NCBI RefSeq assembly: GCF_020360975.1
Contig: NW_025408667.1
Coordinates: forward strand, 11,284,001-11,348,000
From: Hirsutella rhossiliensis
Lineage: Eukaryota > Ascomycota > Sordariomycetes > Hypocreales > Ophiocordycipitaceae
DNA length: 64,000 bases
Direction: 5' to 3'
Within the stretch, counting starts at the first letter, position 1. Each line of letters starts with the position of its first letter. Shown piece by piece: positions 31,764 through 44,535 of the stretch. The position numbers and the translations under genes are program-made. Under the pieces are notes generated by a model. It made no database searches, was not told the DNA's origin, and saw nothing but the letters and a program-made list of their open reading frames with translations.

Positions 31764-34640
31764 ATTAGCGAATGGTGGATGGCGGAGGTGAGGTGTGGCT
31801 CCGGCTGTTGCGAGGCGAGCTCAGTGACATTTAATACGGCAGAGGAGCACGGTTTTATGAAGCGCAAGATCTGGTGGTCGCAGGGAGCATGGCGCTGGGT
31901 AGAGGATGGTGATTAGGTGGCAAATGGCTGTAGGAAGAAGCGCGTTCAGGGCAAACGACCGTGGTGCAGCAGCAACCCCGGTGCCATTCATGGTGGCAGG
32001 TCCTTGTACGGTGTGAGAGCCGTTTCTAGTTGAATTTCTGAGGACAGTCCTGAACCCTCCCGTTCCTATGCATCACTTGACTAAGGTCAGAAGCCTCTAC
32101 TGTCCAAACGGCACCTTTTCAGGCGAGCTAATCACGATTTGGCTGGCCCAAGTACGACCACGCCCAGTCCGTCGTCCAACACTGACCGATAACTGAAATG
32201 AACATGTCCAATTGAGGTGGCGAGCTCTGAACTGTGCGAGCGTGGCTGGCCATCCACTTTCAGACAAATGGCTCTCCGCCGTGCGGTTCATTCGAGTGTA
32301 TCGTGGGGACAAGTAGTCCGTGCTCGGAGCAAAGAGGGACAGGCTGCAGGGGAGGAGCAGCGCCAACCCAATTTCACCATGCTGCATTACGGTCTGACCG
32401 TAATCTCGTCATGTGGGGACAATTCTCCGCATAATTGGTGCAGGCTAACCGCACGCAAGATGACAAAACCTCCCAAGGTCCCAAATGGACGCCTGTTACG
32501 CGCAGGCAGGTTCACGAAATCGACGCCAAGAGAACACATAACTCATGTTCTCCATGTAAAAAATGTCTGCCGTAAGCATAGGTGCACTGTACGTTGATGC
32601 GCCTTTCCGGTGCACCACAGATTTGGAGGAGCAGCCCATTGGCCCGCCGAGGGCTTCACGTCCGAATGGTACGCCAGCCTAGTTACTTACAGACTCGCAC
32701 CATCCGACGGCGACAAATATGACTAAAGAGAAATGCCAACAAACCAGAATCAGCCGTTACAGGGCAAATGCCAGAAGTGTAAACTGATCTTAGAGCAGTC
32801 GCCAATACTGACAACTCGTCTATGGCCACTGCGTCAGGGAAGGGTGGACTGCGAGCTCGAGAACTGACGTGAACAGGGAAGGTAGATCTAATTTCTCGAA
32901 GCGTCAATAGAATACCGCTTCGAGACCTAGATTCGCCGCCGTGAGGGTGGCGCTTGAGAAGGTACAGCAAGTGTCGCATATTAAGCTTGCCTAGAATGAT
33001 TATTCATGAATTGGCGATATTATTACGCAACGCAGCTGTTGCCTGCCAGGCAACCGCTAATGCGTAGGCAGGCAGCAAGCCTTTCATTTGTGTGCAAAGA
33101 ACTGCACAATTCCGTGCTTTCGCTCACTCGCTTCTTGTTTTTTTAGATAATTCTCATCAATTGACTGATGCCATTCCGATCGTGCCAGGTGTGGGACACT
33201 ACTATCTAACAGCAATTCAACACGAGTCATGTTCACGCACCACCGTGCCACTGTCCATCTTCCTGAGGATGGGGACACGTCTATACATGAACAGCTTAGT
33301 AGGTGTTACCACGAGCCGGAAGCCACAACTTGAAAAGCAATCATACCTTACTTGCCGGCTCTGTTTGATGATAAAGTTTGATGGGTTCTAATCTGTACGG
33401 TAGTACGGCAAGGTGCTACATTTGCTCGAGGGATATTGCCATTCACTGATCTCGTCGCATGAGTCAGACTGCTATTATAAGATTATATCTATATCCACAT
33501 GCCGACTATATACAAAACCTCGCTCTAGTCTATACTGGCGTATTCGACGACATCAAGATAAACCGTCGCGTAATTTTAGCCAGACCAAGGACGTCGCCGT
33601 TAAAGCGTCCATGGCGGCTACGTGGATATGCACCGTCCGATTATCAGCTCATCAGCCGGTTAGCAACAGCACGTATTGATTAGACTATACAGCCAAAACT
33701 CAAGCAGACAACTATTTGTGGTGCAGCGGTACCACCAAAGCATGACTGCTGGTTTCCGCCGATGCCTACAGTTTGCGCAATAAAAATTGCTGAACCTATA
33801 ACGTTACACATCACCACAGAGGAGATGTGTCTTATTTATGAATACGTGGAGCTAGAGCCCCGAGACCTACTTCCCGTGTCAGACACTAAGATGCCTCCAA
33901 TCGTTAATTGAAGCAACTTTGTATCTGAGCAAAAATAATGACAACTATGGAGTATCTCGTCCGGCAAAAATTCGCATTTCACTTTCAAGCTATTCGCCTT
34001 TCCGCGAATGGCCTAGTCAAGATAAGTACGAGGATCTCATTACCCTCGTGCTGGAACTGAACTTCGAGTCGACAATCGAAAGCTGCTCTTGGGAGGCTAC
34101 CTGACCCTATATAGCTTTTTCTTTTGCCGAGTACGGAAGTAAGGAACGTGCGAATCTTGACAATAAATACGTCTAATTTCAGAGGCTAGCTAATCCATAA
34201 ATTCCTATATGTCACATTTGAACTCTCCTCATCTGTTAAACTGCCCTTAGGTAGACACTTCGACGACAGGCACTCTCTAGACAATGTACCAATTATGGTA
34301 GGCAGAGATAAGGCATGCTTTGGCTAGGTAACTAGACCCTTCCTCTGTCTATACGTCGATTGACTTGAACCGCGTGCTGTTAACCCTGAATCGGGGGTCC
34401 ATAAGAACACGGCCGAGTTCATGGAAATTGATCCACGATATAGTTACGATTTGGTTTCAGGATCCAGAAAAATCAGCTTTAAGGGACAAATTCTTATGCC
34501 AGAGCCGTTTTTAACACGAGTAGAAGAGAAATGTATATGGCCAGCGTTCTAGCTAGGAACGCAGACGAACTGTTGTCCACGGGCGGAGTCGGGTACGACG
34601 TTTTTGACGGTAGGTGGGCGATGGATGGCCATGAAGCGGT

Positions 34641-34742
34641 ATAATCCACTTGGCTACTGGGAAAGCCCCCTGAAGCGGTTAGAAGCCACGTATAATTCAC
34701 GTGGCTACTGGGAAAGCTCCCTGACGGGGTTAGATGCCACGG
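34641..34742. repeat. 51 bp direct tandem duplication
   Basis: Two units sharing GGCTACTGGGAAAGC, CCCTGA and GGTTAGA(A/T)GCCACG, with several substitutions between them. Confidence 0.8.
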
Positions 34743-35426
34743 GCCTCGAGCTGTCGTAGTAACTGGCGTGTTACAGATATGCTGGTATCCAAGTACGTCC
34801 CTACGAGTGATCAGCTGCTTCAAGGGTACGAATTGCGAACATGGCATACGTGACATTGGTAAGCTGCTTATCATGGCAGCACAGTCCCACCTTCAGGAAA
34901 GTCATCTTAGCTAGGGTGGCTCGCACATTGTTGGTCATAGCTGGGAATAGCCCCATATATATAGAAACATGTGCATAGGCCGATGACTTACTGTGGCTTT
35001 GTAATCAACAACCTAACTGGGGAGAGAATGAGCTTTTTGAGACGTTCGTTTGTCTGCATATTGCCATGGCCCAGTTGGTAGGAGAGGGGAAGGCTGGCGT
35101 CGGTACATTTACCTCAAGACATGGACGATAACGGGCATGGAGTAAACACCAATTTATAAGCAGTGACTGCGGCAGGGAAAAACCTGCTGGGCGTAATCAA
35201 AAAACGTCCGGCGTAACCAAGCAGCTGTTGGGAAGCTTGCGGTGCCTGTCAAGTTAGATCCACAACTGGGTGATGTTTGGGTGATTTGTGATTACATATA
35301 TACATTACAGCAGCAGTAATTGCTCCAAATTAAAATTAAGGCACACTGACTGGTTTCAAGACGACTCTTGATACAGAAATGCACGCTATAAGTTTCGGCG
35401 TAATGAGGCTGACTGATGGGGACGTA

Positions 35427-35436
35427 CTATATATAC
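35427..35436 (+). promoter_or_regulatory. TATA box of the chromodomain gene
   Basis: CTATATATAC about 95 bp upstream of the ATG at 35526, the only strong TATA motif close to it. Confidence 0.45.
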
Positions 35437-35525
35437 TGTGGCTCTCTAGCCGTTCGTTAGGGTTGTCCTGCTATCGCCTTGCTAGCTAATCCTTGCTGCT
35501 TGGCTTCCATTTAATATCTAGTTAG

Positions 35526-36002
35526 ATGGATTCGAATAAACGTAGCGGGAATGGAACCCCTGAGACGTATTCACAAAGCGTGACGATAATCACGCCGCAT
35601 TATTCTTACCAAGGGCACCGGATCCAAACACCATGGTCACCTATGGTCACGGTAATTCAAGTACTATATTCTGTCCAGATTTTTCAGTGGATCTTCCATG
35701 GGGTGAGAGCAGTGAACGCAGATGGTCAGTTCTGGGACTGGCCCGAGGCGGAATCCCTGCTCTGGGTCTTTGACGATGGATATCACTTGAAACCATGGCA
35801 AGGAATCCGACAGCGTCCCCATTTCGGCAATGTAGAGTCCGACAATGAAATAGAGGCAGTCATAGGTTACTACCGATCAGTGACTGGCAACGTTTACGTC
35901 GGGATAAAGTGGCGGGGCTACGAGAGCCCTACTTGGGAACTGGAGGAGAATCTACTGCAGCACGATAGCTTGTTGGAGCACAGCATCCTGAACTATGTGT
36001 GA
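35526..36002 (+). CDS. Stand-alone chromodomain protein, 158 aa
   Basis: A single frame ending TGA at 36000-36002. The C-terminal ~50 residues (about 108-158) match a chromodomain: EIEAVIGYY, GNVYVGIKWRGY, then SPTWELEENL. The aromatic positions are Tyr/Trp as in methyl-lysine readers. The N-terminal 100 residues contain a hydrophobic stretch and a DWPEAESLLWVFDDG segment with no known domain. Chromodomains read histone methylation; whether this one does is inference. The gene lies 250 bp from a chromovirus, but its chromodomain is not a close match to the one at the end of that element, so it is not a simple fragment of it. It could be a host gene or an old domesticated piece. Confidence 0.65.
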   Translation: MDSNKRSGNGTPETYSQSVTIITPHYSYQGHRIQTPWSPMVTVIQVLYSVQIFQWIFHGVRAVNADGQFWDWPEAESLLWVFDDGYHLKPWQGIRQRPHFGNVESDNEIEAVIGYYRSVTGNVYVGIKWRGYESPTWELEENLLQHDSLLEHSILNYV

Positions 36003-36249
36003 TGGTAGCGACTAATATCAAATCTTCTGTACGTTTTACAATCACTACTCCTTCCCTTATAACCCTTCACTGCAACGTTTGGTTATAAGTATACTTGTCC
36101 GTATCGTGTATACAAGAGACCCCCCTTCTCTCCCACTCCCAAATCAGCACGCGCTTGTAATAGAAGGCCCCACAGCTGTCAGGCTCAGATTTGAGAATGC
36201 CAGAATTCTTTGGGACAGATTGAGCTCGATCAATTTCGGGCCAGCGTGT

Positions 36250-36381
36250 TGTCACGGCACCAACCTGGGTTCCGTCACGTGCATCCCTGTACTTAGTCTA
36301 GACTCTGTTCCACCTCCGTAGTTTGCCCTCCTCACAGCACAACATAGATCTTCCCTGGCATCCTAGGTCTGCCCCGTGATA
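36250..36381 (+). repeat. 5' LTR of the chromovirus
   Basis: 132 bp, identical by eye to 42693-42824. Contains GTCACGTG at 36274-36281. No tRNA primer site was recognised immediately downstream. Confidence 0.95.
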
Positions 36382-36588
36382 GTTTGTGCTGTCTACTATC
36401 GGCTGCGCCGCCATCCCGATTGTACACCTAACCAGAGTTTTCCCATTCGACACCCCAAGTCCCACGCAACGAGATCACCACGCCGCGAGCGGCCCAGCCC
36501 TACCTCGATCACTGGAATTTTCCCCGCCCTGCCAAGACCATGATGAATCCCCAGAACCAGGCGGGCGCAACCCTCGCCGACGCTATTC

Positions 36589-37975
36589 ATGATACCTTCC
36601 CAAACATCGCAGCTGCCCTTCACCGGGTCCAAGCTTGACTGCTCCAGCCTCGCCTCTATGCTCCAAGACCCAACAGACGACATGTACAAGAACCAGGTCG
36701 AAGCTCTCTGCCGCGCGGCCGAGAGCGCAATGGACCACTTCATCAACCAAAACGCCAATCTAGAGAGACGAATCGCGGAATTAGAAACACACCTCGCCCA
36801 AGCCCAAGGAACACCCCGGACCCAAGACTCCCTTGTCACCCTCGCCGATGAACTAAGAACTCTGCTGAGCGCCAGACCAACAGAATTGCGCCCTGAGTCA
36901 CGCCCCCGTCGAATGATGCCAAACCCCAACCCATTTGAAGGCGATGAGAAGGATGTTAAGAAACGCCAACAGCAATATGTCAACTGGCGCTCTCAAGTGC
37001 TCCGAACTTTTGCTGTGGATAAGAGTTTCTTTGTCACCGATTTTATCAGAATCCAACACATCGCTGGCCTGCTTGGAGGATCGGCCTCGAAGCTCTACCG
37101 CAAGAAATTCGATTTCATTATTGAACATGAGGAAAACCAAGCCATATGGCCATGGCAAACCCATACCGACTGCCTGGCGGAGATGAACAAACAGTATGAA
37201 ACGCTTGATCTGACACTTTCGGCTTCACAAGCCTTTGATAACCTTTGGATGGGCAAGAAACCCTTCCAAAACTTCATCGCTGACTTTGCCGCCCTGGCCG
37301 AGGAGTGTGGAAAGACTGAGACCCAGAAAGTTGAGTCCTTGCAGCTCAAGGTCTCTCAGGAACTCGCCAACGAAATGACGCACCAGCTTGTCCGCCCTGC
37401 TAGAGACAACTTCTCTGAGTGGTGTAAATGTACCAGACGATCTACGATAACCTGTTGGCCAAGGACCACCAGGACAAACTGCGCTCAGGACGTCTAGGTA
37501 GTCGACCCTACCAAGGCCAAACACACCAGCAATTCCAACAACGCCAACAGGCTGACGCTGGCGACCCGATGGTTTTGGACGCTACGCGCCAAGCTAGACC
37601 TACGAGGAGGACTGCTTTACTAATAACCTCTGTTTGTACTGCAAAAGCCCGGCCACTTTAAAAGCGATTGTGATGAAAAGAAGCAGGCCGACGCAAAACG
37701 CAACCAGGCCTTTGGAACATATAAACCTAGCTATGGGTACAGTAGAGGAATGGGACGCGGCCAACCTGGACAAAACCACCGCCCCTACAATTACCAAGCC
37801 AGCCAACAACACAACCCACCCGTTTCCAGCCCCAATTCCCTGCGTATCCCCAGCCTTTCCAAGACTGCGATCCTCGAACAAGGCTATATTATAGCAGACG
37901 AGGAAACAAGGACTACACCAACCCCCACTCCCTCTGTCAACACCCCAGCCTCACTTGAGCACCGGGGAAAAGAAT
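36589..37975 (+). pseudogene. gag: chromovirus gag with broken zinc knuckle
   Basis: The N-terminal coiled-coil region (ESAMDHFINQNANLERRIAELE) is followed by the Ty3-type Gag core (PNPFEGDEKD, then an aromatic-rich stretch ending FIADFAALAEECG). The frame changes near 37420-37430 and again at the knuckle near 37650, where CLYCKSP leads out of frame. With one extra base in the CCGG run it would read as C-x2-C-x4-H-x4-C. The final part is Gln/Tyr/Pro-rich. Both breaks are one-base changes. Confidence 0.8.
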
Positions 37976-38021
37976 AACCTCCGCCCAGAGCCGCGGACGG
38001 AGGTCAACGAAGGAACCAAGG

Positions 38022-41000
38022 ATGCCGGAATGGATACGTCGCTGTCTCTCGAGCCACAAACCTATCAGACTTAGGTCAATAGACAGCAAATCTCTACTCA
38101 TTCAAGCTACCTTAGTCCCCGCGCATACCGACCCCATTGAGGTGACGAGCCTTATTGATAGCGGATGCTCTGCACGGGCATTTGCGGACCGTAGCTTTGT
38201 CAAGACCCGGAATATCGTAACCCAACCAACGCCAACAAAACGAGCCCTCCTCCTCGCCGACGGGAAACCGGCTGGCTCAATATCGGAATACTTCATTGCA
38301 CCAATATTGATAGGATTGCACAATGAGCTCTGCCTATTCTTTGTTACAGACCTCTCCCGGACACCCCTATCATCCTTGGACTCCCTGGCTGCAACGCCAC
38401 AACCCAAGCATCGACTGGTCCAGTATGTCCCTGACATTCACATCCCCATACTGTCACAACTTTTGTTGCCCCAAGGAGTTCAGAACGCATCTGCACCGGT
38501 GCTGCCCGACCCGCCCGGCAACTACCACGACCTACCAATCCCGGGTGAACCAGCCCGACGAGTCTCGTTCGACCTACCAACCCCTGGCAAACCAGTCCGA
38601 CGAGCCTTGTCCTACCAGCCTCCAATTGTCGAAGATTCAGAGGACGACCATAGCAACTGCTCCAGCACTCTCACACATCAGTCCTCAACGGTCGACGACT
38701 CAGAGGACGATACTAGCAACTGCTCAAACACTAGCGAAGATGCCCCCGTCATGACATTTGAAGCAACGCCAATATCTAGCAAGCCAGCGCGACGAGTCTC
38801 ATTCTATCAGCCTCCAACAGTCGAAGACTTAGAGAATGATAGTAACGACTGTTCCAACGCTGGCGAAGATGCTCCGGTTATGACATTTAAAGCAACGCTG
38901 ACCCCAGGCGCAAATCACTACCGTACCCGCAACCCGAAGAATCACCAAGGCCCCGAGTGCCGAGCCCAGATGATCCCCAATCAGCCGAGAACTAAACCAG
39001 CCCCGACTCGTATGACTGCTGGCAGCCGTCATACAAAGAAGCCACCACCAAGACCTCCGCTACCTCCACTCAGCGTGCCACTTCCAAACCCATCTCGCGA
39101 CACCGCCCTAGAACCATCAGACCGACCAGACCTATCGAACATACGGCTTACAAACGCTACAAACTTCGTCCAATTCTGCCGCGACCCAACCGTTGAGGCG
39201 ATGAAAATGACATGGGATGAGCTTGATCGACTGGATAGTAGTCGCCAGCAGATGAAATACCGCCTACCTGACCTCCCAGAGGAATATTATAAAATGGTAG
39301 TCCTTGGTATAAGCAGCAAAAACATGGACTTCAGCTGGAAGGAAGCAAGACAGCTCTTTCCTAATGAATTGCACGACTTTGTTGACGAATGCTACTCACC
39401 AGCCCGCCTAGCCAAGATCACAGATGCCGATATCGAAAAGTTCATGAAAGGCAAGCCGGAGCGAACAGCGGATGACGTCTTGAAGAAGCTCCCGATATGG
39501 CTCCGCGACCTCTACGATGTGTTCCTACCTAAGCTCGCAGACAAACTTCCCCCGCAGCGCTCATGGGACCATAAGATAGAGCTTCTGACTGGAAAAGAAC
39601 CTCCGTACCAAAAGACACGCCCAATGAACCCACAGGAACTCAAAGTCATACGGAAATGGCTGGATGATAACCTGTCTAAAGGGTTCATACGGGAGTCCTG
39701 AGCCGCTGTGCAGCACCACTACTCCTTGCCGCGAAGCCAGGAGGTGGTGTCCGGATCTGCCAGGACTACCGCGGTCTTAACAACATCACCATAAAGAACC
39801 GCTACCCACTGCCTTTGATCCGTGAGACTCTAGATGCCCTATGCAACGCCAAAGTCTATACGAAACTAGACATTATCGCCGCATTTAACAAAATCCGCAT
39901 CGCCGAGGAGATATATGGAAAACAGCCTTTATCACACGGTTTGGCTTGTTTGAAACATTGGTTATGCCGTTCGGCCTCTGCAACGCCCCAGCAACCTTCC
40001 AGAACTACATCAACCATACCTTATTCGACCTTCTGGATAAGTTCTGCACCGCCTACCTTGACGATATCTTGATATATTCAACAGATAAGAAGCAACATAG
40101 GGAACACGTCCGCGAGGTAGTCACACGACTTCGCGATGCAGGCCTCCAGATTGATATCGACAAATGCGAATTCGAAACAACTAGGACGAAATACCTTGGG
40201 CTGATCGTTACGCCTGGAGGTGTCGAGATGGACCCCGACAAGGTCTCTACAATCCTCAACTGGAAGCCACCAACAGCACTCCGCGACTTACAAAGATTCC
40301 TCGGCTTTGCAAACTTTTATCGCCGCTTTATCCGTGACTTCTCCAAGATCACCCGGCCATTAAATGACCTCCTGAAGAAGAGCACAATCTGGTCCTGGGA
40401 GGTAGAACACCAAACCGCCTTTGACCGACTGAAAGCCGCATTCTCCGTAGCACCGGTTCTAGCCTTATATGACTATAATAGGAAAACTGTACTTGAAACA
40501 GACGCCTCGGACTGGGCGTCTGGAGGAGTCTTGTCCCAGTATGATGATGAAGGCGTACTGCGACCTGTAGCCTACTTCTCGTCAAAACACTCGGCCCAGG
40601 AATGCAACTACGAGATCTACGACAAGGAACTACTGGCGATCATTAAGGCTCTGGAAGAATGGAGGCCTGAGCTTCAAGGGACCCAAGAACCCTTCGAAGT
40701 CATCACGGACCATAAGAACCTTGAATATTTCACAACAACCAAGGCTCTAAACCAACGACAAGTCCGCTGGTCCGAGTTCCTGTCAGGCTTCAACTTCCGT
40801 ATTGTTTATCGACCAGGCACCAAAGCCGTCCGTCCAGATGCGCTAAGTCGAAAGCCAGAAGACCAACCCAAGCGCGCAGACACAAACGACGACCGCATTA
40901 AGAACCGCCAACGGACCATTCTGCCAGAACACATCTTTGACCCAGAGGCCCTGGCTGAACTGACTCGAGAAGTCAATGGGAATTCGACCTCGCTGCCGCC

Positions 41001-42607
41001 CCGATAGACGTTATCATGCCAGCCATGGACAAACCCATCGATGAACTGGTCGATAGAGCCTACGAAAATTCAGAGATGGCCCAAGACATGCTGACGGCCC
41101 TGAGAGACGCATCAACCCACCGCCGCTGGCCCAAGAAATGGCGAAAGGAACTTCGCGTAGCAATGGCAGACTGCTCTGTCATTGGGAATCGCATATACTA
41201 CCGCGAGAAGCTCTTCATACCACCCAACGATCAGGAACTAAAGACCCAGGTTATTTACCGTACGCACTCCACAGGCCCTGCAGGACACCCCGGGCGGATA
41301 AAGACAATCGATTTGGTTAGCCGAACTTACTGGTGGCCACGCATAACCCGAGACATCGAGGAATATGTTAAAGCCTGCGAGCTGTGTGATCGGGTCAAAG
41401 CCTCAAGGTCGGCACCCCCAGGATTCCTCCAACCACTGCAAGTGCCATTCCAAGCTTGGTCAGATATATCCATTGACTACATCACGCCCCTGCCAGAATG
41501 CGAGCGCCATGGCAAAACATACCAGCATGTCCTCGTTGTTGTGTGCCGATTGACAAAGATGCGCCATTTCATCCCAGTTGTAGGCCTAACAGCCGAAGAA
41601 CTAGCCTCTGTCTTTATCAGCCGAGTCTATTGCCTCCATGGCACACCCGACAATGTCATCTCCGACCGCGGTTCCCAATTCATCTCCGAGTTCTGGCGCC
41701 AAGTCTCCGACCGCCTAGGAGTTCGACTCCGCCATTCTTCCGCCTTCCACCCAGAGACAGACGGACAAACGGAACGGATCAACGCAGGCATCGAACAATA
41801 TCTGAGAGCATTCATGAACTTCCACCAAGACGACTGGGTCGACTGGCTCCCTCTTGCCGAGTTCGCCACGAACAACGTTACATCTGAGACCACGGGAGTA
41901 TCACCATTCTTCGCTAACTATGGGTTTCACCCCAAACTCGGCACTGAACCAACCAAGCCACTGCCGCCAAACCAGTCCGCAGCCCAACGACGAGAGTTCC
42001 TCAAAGCAAACAACATCGCCGACCGCTTTGAGCGTATTATCACTCAGCTGAAAGCCCTTGCAACCCAAGCCGCCAGACGCTACGAGGAGAACGCCAACCT
42101 CAATCGAGAAGATGCTCCTCAGTACGCCGAAGGTCAAGAAGTCTACGTAAGCACGAAGAATATGAAGACAAACCGGCCGATGAAGAAAGGAGACGACAAG
42201 TGGGCAGGACCATTCCCAATTCTGAAAGTCTACCCTCGTTCATGCTTGCTTAAACTCCCCGAGGGAATGAAGATCTTTCCCGTGTTCCACAACTCGCTCC
42301 TACGACCGAAACCAGAAGCAAATGGTCTACCCGGCCAAGACGTTATCAACGAGGCCGAGTCAAAAAACATCCGAGGACGAGTCCTAGAACGCGATGACGA
42401 GACAGGAGAACTAGTCGAAAATGGCTATTTGACGGGCTACTAAATAGCCGCAGAGACGTTGATGGCCTACATTACCTAGTCAAGTGGAAACACTATGACC
42501 CTACCTGGCAACCGGCTAGAGACCTCAAAGGACATAACCAAGTACTCCTCGACTTTCATAGAGTTCACCCAAACAAGCCAGGCCCCCCGGTCTGGGCAAG
42601 GAAGTAA
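38022..42607 (+). pseudogene. pol: chromovirus pol: protease, RT, RNase H, integrase, chromodomain (frameshifted)
   Basis: Protease LIDSGCSAR (around 38150) is followed by a long Pro/Ser/Asp linker with three copies of a repeated block (RRVSF/RRALSYQPP...VEDSEDD). RT has [26 protein letters not shown] and YLDDILIYS. RNase H has [14 protein letters not shown]. Integrase (41016-42443) has the HHCC finger and D,D,E residues in SIDYITPLPE, DNVISDRG and ETDGQTERINAG. The chromodomain lies one frame away at 42431-42607 (HYLVKWKHYDPTWQP). Frame breaks at about 39697, 39908 and 42428 each fit a one-base loss in a run (CCC, GG, TTTT); a fourth lies between RNase H and integrase. Confidence 0.9.
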
Positions 42608-42692
42608 AGGGCACAACTATATACTTTGTGCCCAGGCCGCTCTTAGTCGTTTAGGCTGTTCGAGGACGAACAGCCGTTTGGGAAGGGGGTAC

Positions 42693-42824
42693 TGTCACGG
42701 CACCAACCTGGGTTCCGTCACGTGCATCCCTGTACTTAGTCTAGACTCTGTTCCACCTCCGTAGTTTGCCCTCCTCACAGCACAACATAGATCTTCCCTG
42801 GCATCCTAGGTCTGCCCCGTGATA
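42693..42824 (+). repeat. 3' LTR of the chromovirus
   Basis: 132 bp copy with the same E-box at 42717-42724, followed by the target duplication cgtgt. Confidence 0.95.
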
Positions 42825-44535
42825 CGTGTACAGCTAAGACGTATCATCCACTACTGCAATACTTCTGTTATGAGCAGGATTATATCAAGCGAGTCTGGTA
42901 CAGGTGAGCAAGAATCTGCCATGATGCTTATGGATCAGGCTCACAAAGCTGCCACTTCCAACCGCAATAAGAACCGCGGTATTCCGTTGAATCCCTTGGT
43001 GACTCCAAGGCGCATCATGACGGTAACCAAGACTTTGCCGTCTCGACCCGTGCCTCAGCGCAGCTACTACGTGCCAGTACCGGCCGTTTCGCGAATACCA
43101 CATTTCATGTTCGAGTCGACGGCGCTCTGTCTGCACCGCTCGAGCTCGAGTTCGAGTTGGGCCCTAAGCGACTTGCGTAGAAGTTACCGCCCATGTCGCC
43201 CCATTATGGCAATTGCTGGGGTGTACACTTTCGCAAGTCTATGTCGTTTTGTAGTGACCTGGAGATACGTACAAAGTCGTCGACTATGAGAATTGTGCTG
43301 TCAAGTCAAGCAGCAAATACAAAGGAGTAAAAGTGCTAAGTCAGGTAGATTTGCGCACCACAGTAGTGGTACGACGAGCAGCCTATCGTATCGTGTGATG
43401 CCGTTCTACAATGGACTGCTCCTTTAAGTGCTGTTTTATTTGATTCGTATTCTGCGGGTCAAATTTGTCGGCGCGAATTTGCTCATCCCGGTAAGACATA
43501 TCGCTAGAGGTTGATGACATTCACAACCTCGGTGTGAGCAGCTCCTTGGCATTGGTTTTTCCAAATAGAGTCGAATAAGCTTCCTTTGCTGTTTATTTCT
43601 GTTTTTTTCAATGTATTTTCCACGCCAGCTACCATCTGGGTACATATAATAATGTTATGTGACACATGTGATGCTAGAGTATGCTCTACTGATGGTCTCT
43701 TCTCGCGCTTCAAGATCGAGCGTGTCACAAAAACCGGATTGAAATGTCTCATGATAGAGCCTGCAATGATTTGGCTTCATGGAGCGACATGCGGCTCCTT
43801 GCCTGTAAGTAATCGTCGCATGGTGTGAACTCCACTGTGTACGAAACGCTTTTTAATGCAGTAGCAAAGCGTGCAGCTCATGTGCCTTTTTCGAGGCTAG
43901 ACAAAGCTGCCCGCAGCCGAGCTGCAGATGTTCCCATCACTATACGACCGCGGCCATCAGAAAACTTGACATGATATGTCTGGTGCCTGCGTTTCGAATT
44001 GCTTCACTAAAGAGTCTCCTCTAAATGCTTTGATGGGCGATTTCTAAGCTAAGTGTAATCAGACGTCGATATACGTAACTCGTAGGAGTGCCGAACGCCG
44101 CATTTTCCGCAAGGCACCTGGAACGATGAGATGGCGAGGCATCTGAGACAATCAGTAATCGTGCCATGGAGGCATTAGAGGCGGTTTTCTATGCTCTGCA
44201 CGACGAATCGCTCAAAGGAGACAATAGTAAAAAAAGTGCAGCGAGGGCTAGGCCAAAGAAAGGTACAATAAATTCAAGGTCAGAAAGAATAGCAACATTC
44301 AATTGGCAAGCAGCCGCCCGTCACGTTCCCGCTGTCGGCATCTCCATTCCATTTACCTCATTAGAGAGCGGACTACGCCCCCGATGTAGCAGCGATGTTT
44401 TAATGTCGACTTGCCCACGTCATGCAGAACGGTGGCAAAAAACGAGCACCATCCATGCATAGCTTATATAACGAGCATCGAGTCCATTTGTAATGATATA
44501 CGCAGAAAAAAAAACCCCGCGTAGCGGCGTAGCGG
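42825..44535. other. Intergenic stretch
   Basis: No supported gene. Plus frames at 42819-43289 and 44166-44462 are open but featureless. This is the right half of the locus split by the chromovirus. Confidence 0.4.

Larger units (their letters stand above)
31764..35525. other. Long gene-poor stretch
   Basis: About 3.8 kb without a supported gene. Frames such as 32217-32597 (+), 32683-32979 (-), 33825-34104 (+, two frames) and 34494-34874 (-) lack domains, introns or a coherent composition. A 51 bp tandem duplication lies at 34641-34742. Confidence 0.4.
36250..42824 (+). mobile_element. Ty3/gypsy chromovirus (complete, 6.6 kb)
   Basis: Identical 132 bp LTRs (36250-36381 and 42693-42824) start TGTCAC and end GTGATA, an imperfect inverted pair. 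They are flanked by the 5 bp target duplication cgtgt (36245-36249 and 42825-42829). Order: Gag, zinc knuckle, protease, RT, RNase H, integrase, chromodomain, which is the chromovirus order (MAGGY-like). A polypurine tract (GGGAAGGGGG) lies just before the right LTR. Recent insertion by LTR identity. Confidence 0.95.

Noticed and set aside
33825..34104. Possible two-frame gene on the plus strand
   Set aside because: Two open pieces would need a one-base shift. No domain, and I could not tell it from chance.
36396..36983. Minus-strand frame of 195 codons inside the chromovirus gag
   Set aside because: Lies opposite a clear Gag frame and has no domain.
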